This document shows positions 62,501-64,000 of a DNA stretch of 64,000 bases, in pieces. The number at the start of each line of letters is the position of its first letter. Position 1 is the first letter of the stretch. Below the pieces are notes generated by a model. The model did no database searches. It was given only the letters and a program-made list of their open reading frames with translations, and was not told the DNA's origin. The position numbers and the translations under genes were made by a program. Source of the DNA: Tomocerus qinae (Eukaryota; Arthropoda; Collembola; Entomobryomorpha; Tomoceridae); the NCBI GenBank assembly GCA_020055645.1, contig CM034547.1, positions 15,594,513 to 15,658,512 on the forward strand, in the 5' to 3' direction.

Positions 62501-64000
62501 AACTCATAATTTAATTCAGTGATATTACAGTTAGATATTTTACTCGTGGAGGATTGAATAGGTTGTGATTGCAGAGAGATAAGCTGCATAATCCACATAA
62601 ACGTATATGTATTTCTATAAGCGCAAAACTGCCTTGCGTGCATAATGTGAATAACTATATTATTTGACTTACCTTTACAAAACGTATGCTTAGAAATTGT
62701 GACTAGACTCTACATGGGATTTCAACTCTAATCGTATTTAACTGCAATATTATTATTCACATACACTAAACAGTTGCTTCTAAAATTCAACAGCATTAAA
62801 GAAGGAGACACTCACAGAGCTGCATTAGTGCTTCGGGAATTTATAAAGAAATTATCGGTTCGTGTTTTCGTGCCGTGTTTCCACAATCTCTATATCTAAT
62901 CAATCATTCTGCTCGTCAAAAACGAGTGTTTTTAGTTATATTATTATTTGAAATATCGACTAAGCACAGGGGAAAAGCGAGAAAAATCAGAAACAAGCTA
63001 TTTGAAAGAAAAATCCGGAAGAATCGATAATAGCACTAATAACAGTTCTGTCTCAAGCGAAATCTAAACCTCAACGATATTGCTTTTACACCAGTTTGTG
63101 TATAATTTACACAGTTTCGAGTTGAAAATTGACACGAGTTCCGAGTGTTTGCCTTTTTTCCTGAATGACTCACTTCCACTACACACTACATAATATTTTA
63201 CTATACCACTCCCTGCAGGTACTTATATAAACGTTTTGAAGTGAGACTGTCATATAAAAAATAGCGTGATAACGACACGTTAAAAGTGTGGCTATATAAA
63301 AATCTTGTAGTGATTCCTACAGTCTTAGGTGTGCAGAATTTAAAGTGCATTAGTAATTTAAGCCCAATCTCACTATCTTTGTGGCCTATTGTCTGACTGT
63401 TTGTTTCACCTATATGTGGTGATAAATACTAAAGTAAATACGTGCATCATACAATACGTACTAGAGACGAGTAGGTTTCGAGTACGATTTGGTTACAAGT
63501 TGCAACTTTGCTCCTCTTCTTCCCTAGTGTGGCTAGACCACAGTGGAAGGGAACACTGAAGTTGTGCAAAACTAAACTCGAGACTCAATTTCCTCCGGGG
63601 AACACTATTACCTATGCAAATAACAATTTGAAGGACACTTGGCCATTGTAATATCACGATGACGTGCTAATGTGCCATTGATTTCTCTCAAGCTTCTTCG
63701 TTTCACTAAAGTCAGAAAGATAATATTTGCACCAGACGTGCCTTATTTAAAGAAAGACTATTCGGAGACACGTTTGTAGTATACGTAGCAACTTTAACAA
63801 AACCACGATCTAAAGTTTCAAGGAGTTTCATGCTTATTATTACCGTCAATTCAATTGATAGGATTTAAATTCAGTGTGGAGAAGGACAGAAGGAAAGATC
63901 CATAATAAGTTACCTAACCATATAAATCAATTTTACGTACCTGTCTAGATCTAAACAAGAATCATGCAAATTTCTCCGCCGGCACATTTGGACATCGAGT

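Larger units (their letters stand above)
30765..64000. other. long stretch without a recognisable gene
   Basis: About 33 kb with no supported coding region, RNA gene or named repeat. It may be intron of the host gene, whose next exon must lie to the right, or intergenic DNA. The longest open run, 37148-37600 (150 codons), lies in a locally less AT-rich patch but has the Cys/Leu/Ser-rich make-up of non-coding translation and a competing frame on the other strand. Other runs of 110-120 codons (52675-53037, 56735-57082, 59996-60331) look the same. Short simple repeats occur, such as TCAAG-rich sequence near 47640-47690 and (TA)n near 39085. Confidence 0.55.

Overview
The window reads as nuclear DNA of an animal, most likely an arthropod or close relative. 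It is AT-rich, nearly all non-coding, has one spliced host gene fragment with GT-AG boundaries, and carries one Ty3/gypsy-type LTR retrotransposon. I cannot name the species. No bacterial signals, rRNA, tRNA or CRISPR were recognised.

Layout: 1-11846 is gene-poor DNA. 11847-21547 is a minus-strand LTR retrotransposon with its target-site duplication. In element order it has: 5' LTR (21075-21543), tRNA primer site, an about 1.1 kb leader with diverged tandem repeats, gag (capsid-like region, RG-rich tail, CCHC knuckle), a classic -1 slippery heptamer leading into pol (protease, reverse transcriptase, RNase H, an unusual Lys-rich insert, integrase with GPY/F-like end), a 0.4 kb spacer with three copies of a 15-base motif, a third coding module, purine tract, and 3' LTR (11851-12319). 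The LTRs look identical by eye, so the insertion is young. 21548-27857 is gene-poor. 27858-30764 holds two plus-strand exons of a host gene I cannot name, joined by a 1.77 kb intron with matching phase. 30765-64000 holds no gene I can recognise and may be intron or intergenic DNA.

The notable object is the third module, which sits where related elements carry env. It is not an envelope gene. It encodes a DEDDy 3'-5' exoribonuclease domain of the Rrp6/EXOSC10 type, followed by an HRDC domain, a disordered linker, a CCHC zinc knuckle, a possible coiled coil and a basic RG/His tail. Its stop codon lies in the first bases of the 3' LTR and its last codons are the purine tract, so it is built into the element. 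A splice-acceptor-like site at its front suggests env-style expression from a spliced RNA. A retrotransposon carrying a captured exosome-type RNA nuclease is, to my knowledge, not a described arrangement.

The host gene product is a low-complexity Ser/Asn/Thr-rich protein with an acidic patch and a KRVSF sequence across the exon junction, which matches the PP1-docking RVxF motif. The element lies about 6.3 kb upstream of it in the opposite orientation.
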